A stretch of DNA of 14,655 nucleotides from Candidatus Saccharimonadia bacterium (GTDB lineage Bacteria; Patescibacteriota; Saccharimonadia; Saccharimonadales; Saccharimonadaceae): the NCBI GenBank assembly GCA_023257755.1, contig JALRBM010000049.1, forward strand, positions 1 through 14,655. Reading direction: 5' to 3'. Both the position numbers and the translations under genes were made by a program. Below, piece after piece: positions 12,625-14,655 of this stretch (position 1 is its first letter; each line of letters begins with the position of its first letter). The notes under the pieces were generated by a model. The model did not search any database. It was given only the letters and a program-made list of their open reading frames with translations, and had not been told where the DNA came from.

Positions 12625-14133
12625 TACGATGTCTTCACCAAAATGCTTCTGCAGGCGCATAGTGATACTGCCCTCGTGCCGTCCAAGTTTTTTACTCAGA
12701 TCCTTAACCGAGATGCCATTTTGGAAATCTTGTTTCAGGACGGCGTCATCCTGTGGTTGCCACGGCTTATAGGCGTTCGGGAAAGTTTCGCGCATCTTTT
12801 CAATCTTTTCTGACCAGCTTGAGGGTTTGGGCTTTTTCGGTGGCTCTAGGGAGCGCTTCTCGGCTTTTTTTGTGAGGTGGAAAAATGTCTTGGCGTCAGC
12901 GGCGGCCTTTTTTCTTAATAGCGCGTCGATAGTCTGGGCATCCTCGCTGACTACAAGCGCCATCCTGTTAATTCCCGTCAGGTACAGGCTGTTCAAACTT
13001 TTTACTCGGCTGAGAGCAACGTACCCCATGCCTTCGACGAACGCTTTTCTCAGATCCATGCGCGCGGCATCGAGTGTCATACCTTGGCTTTTATGAACGG
13101 TAATCGCCCAGGCCAGCCGAAGAGGGATCTGCGTGATACTGGCGCGTTTTTTATCGCCATCGCGAAGTTCCCAGGTGTCCGGCATCATACTAACAGTGCG
13201 GCCGTTTCTGAACGCGACGATCGGATACTCGGTTGCCGGTTCAAAGTCGACGATGACGCCGATGCTTCCGTTCGCATAGCGGCGGTCGGCAGCATTTTTG
13301 ACGGCCATGACCAGCGCGCCCTTTTTCAGCCGTAATACTTCTGGCGCCAATACTGAACGTTGCAAATTCTCTACGTAATTAGCAGGGCCTGTCGTTGTCT
13401 GCGTGTAGTGGAGTTCATCGCCGTCAAGTTCATCGAGCCGCGCCTCATTAATCTTATCGACATCAATATTCACCGTGTGCAGTTCTGTCAGGACCATATC
13501 AGCCGGGGGCTGTTCGTCCACCCGTGCGAGCAGCGCTTCGGCATGATGGCGCCGCACACCTTCGCCGCGCATGGCATTTAGTATGTCAAGCAACTGCTGG
13601 TCGTCTTGGCGATGCTGCTCCTCAAGATAACAAATAACCGGATCGAGCTCTTGCCAAACATTACTATAAACAACAAACCTGCCCTGTCGGCTATCGCCCC
13701 TGTTAATTGGCGGGAGTTGGTAAAAATCACCGCTCATAATCACCTGGATGCCGCCAAACGGTTCGTCTTTTCGGCGGACAAGCCGGCAGGCCTCATCAAC
13801 CATATCCAGGCGGTAGTCATGCAGCATACTGATCTCATCAATGATCAGCACATCTGTTTTTTCAATGATTTCACGCCGCCCTTTGGAGATATGGTCAGCA
13901 AAGCCGCCAGGAAGAAAATCCGCCACGCCGATTCCCGCCCACGAATGAATCGTCGTTCCACCAAGGTGCGTGGCGGCCAGGCCAGTCGTCGCCGTCACCG
14001 AAACATGCCTGCCCTCGCTCTTAGCCAACTTGATAAATTGATTCAATACAAACGTCTTGCCCGCACCCGCCGGCCCGGTCAATAGCACGCTTTCTCCCGA
14101 AAGCATCACCTCGAGTGCTAACCCCTGATTCAT
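12619..14133 (-). CDS. Pif1-like superfamily 1 DNA helicase with C-terminal HTH-like segment
   Basis: A 504-residue ATP-dependent helicase. Walker A is LLTGPAGAGKT (17-27); motif Ia TATTGLAATHLGGTTIHSW follows; Walker B is DVLIIDEISML (94-104); motif III MSGDFYQLPP follows. The C-terminal RecA domain holds ITVHKSQGMTLDAA and GYVALSRVKSLNSLYL, the Pif1/RecD-type motifs that contact DNA and ATP. After about residue 415 comes a Lys/Pro-rich linker and then a segment with WQPQDDAVLKQDF and a second helix pair (KDLSKKLGRHEGSITMRL), resembling Myb/SANT-like HTH modules appended to some bacterial helicases. The role is probably genome maintenance such as unwinding forked or G-quadruplex DNA. ATG 14133 has no Shine-Dalgarno and lies 8 bp after a -10 box. 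Stop is TAA. Confidence 0.88.
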   Translation of the reverse strand: MNQGLALEVMLSGESVLLTGPAGAGKTFVLNQFIKLAKSEGRHVSVTATTGLAATHLGGTTIHSWAGIGVADFLPGGFADHISKGRREIIEKTDVLIIDEISMLHDYRLDMVDEACRLVRRKDEPFGGIQVIMSGDFYQLPPINRGDSRQGRFVVYSNVWQELDPVICYLEEQHRQDDQQLLDILNAMRGEGVRRHHAEALLARVDEQPPADMVLTELHTVNIDVDKINEARLDELDGDELHYTQTTTGPANYVENLQRSVLAPEVLRLKKGALVMAVKNAADRRYANGSIGVIVDFEPATEYPIVAFRNGRTVSMMPDTWELRDGDKKRASITQIPLRLAWAITVHKSQGMTLDAARMDLRKAFVEGMGYVALSRVKSLNSLYLTGINRMALVVSEDAQTIDALLRKKAAADAKTFFHLTKKAEKRSLEPPKKPKPSSWSEKIEKMRETFPNAYKPWQPQDDAVLKQDFQNGISVKDLSKKLGRHEGSITMRLQKHFGEDIVL

Positions 14134-14141
14134 TATCTATT

Positions 14142-14150
14142 AGTATACCA
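14142..14150 (-). promoter_or_regulatory. Extended -10 promoter of the Pif1-like helicase gene
   Basis: The minus strand reads TGGTATACT, an extended -10. The predicted start is near 14135, 2 nt before the ATG at 14133. No -35 match is seen. Confidence 0.55.
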
Positions 14151-14178
14151 TGCTATACTTGTCTGACTGCAGAGGACA

Positions 14179-14215
14179 GCCCCGGGTCGAGTACTCATTT
14201 GTCACTCCCCGGGGC
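14179..14215 (-). terminator. GC-rich hairpin after the KwaB-like gene (possible terminator)
   Basis: GCCCCGGG (14179-14186) pairs with CCCGGGGC (14208-14215). After a 2-nt bulge, GAGT (14189-14192) pairs with ACTC (14204-14207), leaving an 11-nt loop. It starts 8 nt beyond the TAG at 14224. No U-run follows, so termination would be non-canonical; the structure may instead protect the mRNA 3' end. Confidence 0.5.
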
Positions 14216-14223
14216 GCCATCCC

Positions 14224-14655
14224 CTAGCCTCGCGGCGGTTCACCTTCTGGTTCGTCCAGAAGTTTTTTGCTTTTAATCTCGTATCGCTTCCCTGTAATCT
14301 CGCTGGTGATGTAATCTTCGTTGATTAGGTTGACGAACATATCAAGATCATTGCCATCCATAATGATGATGGCGCCGGCGTCGTCAGTCATTAATTCAAG
14401 CTGCATTTGGTCCGCATATTCGAGCGCCTGATCTTGGGTGACTCCGCCAATTTCCATCTTTTGCAGCTTGTTTACGATTTTTTTGCGATCACGAACAAGC
14501 GCTTGAAGGTCCAGGCCGTCTGGGAAACTTAGTTTATACTGGCGGGCAATCTCTTCGACTTTCTTATCGGCCAGCGCTTGTTTTTTGTAATCATAGTTAA
14601 AAAGCTTTTCGAACTTGCCTTGATTAAAGACAAAGATATCTTGATCAATAATAAG
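14224..14655 (-). CDS. DUF4868 (KwaB-like) protein, C-terminal part (5' end outside window)
   Basis: The open frame enters from the right edge with no stop and ends at TAG 14224, giving 143 visible residues; an internal ATG at 14457 is not the start. The visible part begins LIIDQDIFVFNQGKFEKLFN and ends NEDYITSEITGKRYEIKSKK plus an acidic Pro-rich tail. The pattern of a hydrophobic strand, an FEKLFNY segment, a Lys-rich helix pair (LVRDRKKIVNKLQKM) and a final DYITSEITGKRYE..SK signature matches my memory of DUF4868, the family of KwaB. KwaB is the effector of the two-gene Kiwa anti-phage system, whose partner KwaA is a four-span membrane protein. KwaA, if present, would lie beyond the window. 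No catalytic motif is visible. Recognition is from memory without a search. Confidence 0.68.
   Translation of the reverse strand, partial: LIIDQDIFVFNQGKFEKLFNYDYKKQALADKKVEEIARQYKLSFPDGLDLQALVRDRKKIVNKLQKMEIGGVTQDQALEYADQMQLELMTDDAGAIIIMDGNDLDMFVNLINEDYITSEITGKRYEIKSKKLLDEPEGEPPRG

Noticed and set aside
1..14655. CRISPR arrays, tRNA genes, insertion sequences, integrase or attachment sites
   Set aside because: No regularly spaced direct repeats, no tRNA T-loop/CCA patterns and no transposase or recombinase motifs were seen while reading both strands.

Overview
The window most resembles a chromosome segment of a small-genome Patescibacteria (CPR) bacterium. Candidatus Saccharibacteria (TM7) is my best guess, at moderate confidence. 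This rests on the condensed division/cell-wall (dcw) cluster, the CPR-flavoured protein variants, short intergenic gaps and many starts with no leader. No rRNA, tRNA, CRISPR array or insertion sequence was found.

Left part (1-7,950, all on the minus strand): a dcw cluster transcribed right to left as mraZ, rsmH, ftsL, ftsI-type PBP, mraY, ftsW, murG, then an ftsQ-like gene cut by the left edge. The Mur ligases and ddl are missing from their usual places inside the cluster. The genes cover lipid I synthesis (MraY), lipid II synthesis (MurG), septal glycan polymerisation and cross-linking (FtsW and the PBP), the divisome scaffold (FtsL, FtsQ), 16S rRNA methylation (RsmH) and the cluster regulator (MraZ). 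The mraZ promoter (7903-7931) is interleaved with TGGGN repeats spaced like MraZ boxes. Just upstream lies a palindrome made of two perfect DnaA boxes. Between mraZ and rsmH is about 370 nt without a gene but rich in hairpins, with a nearly G-free stretch in the transcript.

Middle part (8,013-11,249, minus strand): a three-gene operon of a GH1 beta-glycosidase, YvcK/CofD-like protein and a HAD-family protein, coupled by overlapping stops and starts. A 64-residue membrane protein with its own promoter and terminator follows.

Right part (11,250-14,655): a divergent promoter drives GH1 leftward and an LssY C-terminal-domain membrane protein rightward. That gene ends exactly where a convergent DUF1761-type membrane protein ends. 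Beyond are a Pif1-like helicase with a C-terminal helix-turn-helix-like segment and, cut by the right edge, the C-terminal part of a DUF4868 (KwaB-like) protein, a family known from the Kiwa anti-phage system.

Across the window, genes that begin transcripts tend to have a -10 element (often extended, TGnTATAnT) only 8-12 bp before the ATG and no Shine-Dalgarno sequence, implying leaderless mRNAs. Most genes inside operons have recognisable Shine-Dalgarno sequences. All 15 readable stop codons are TAA or TAG; none is TGA.
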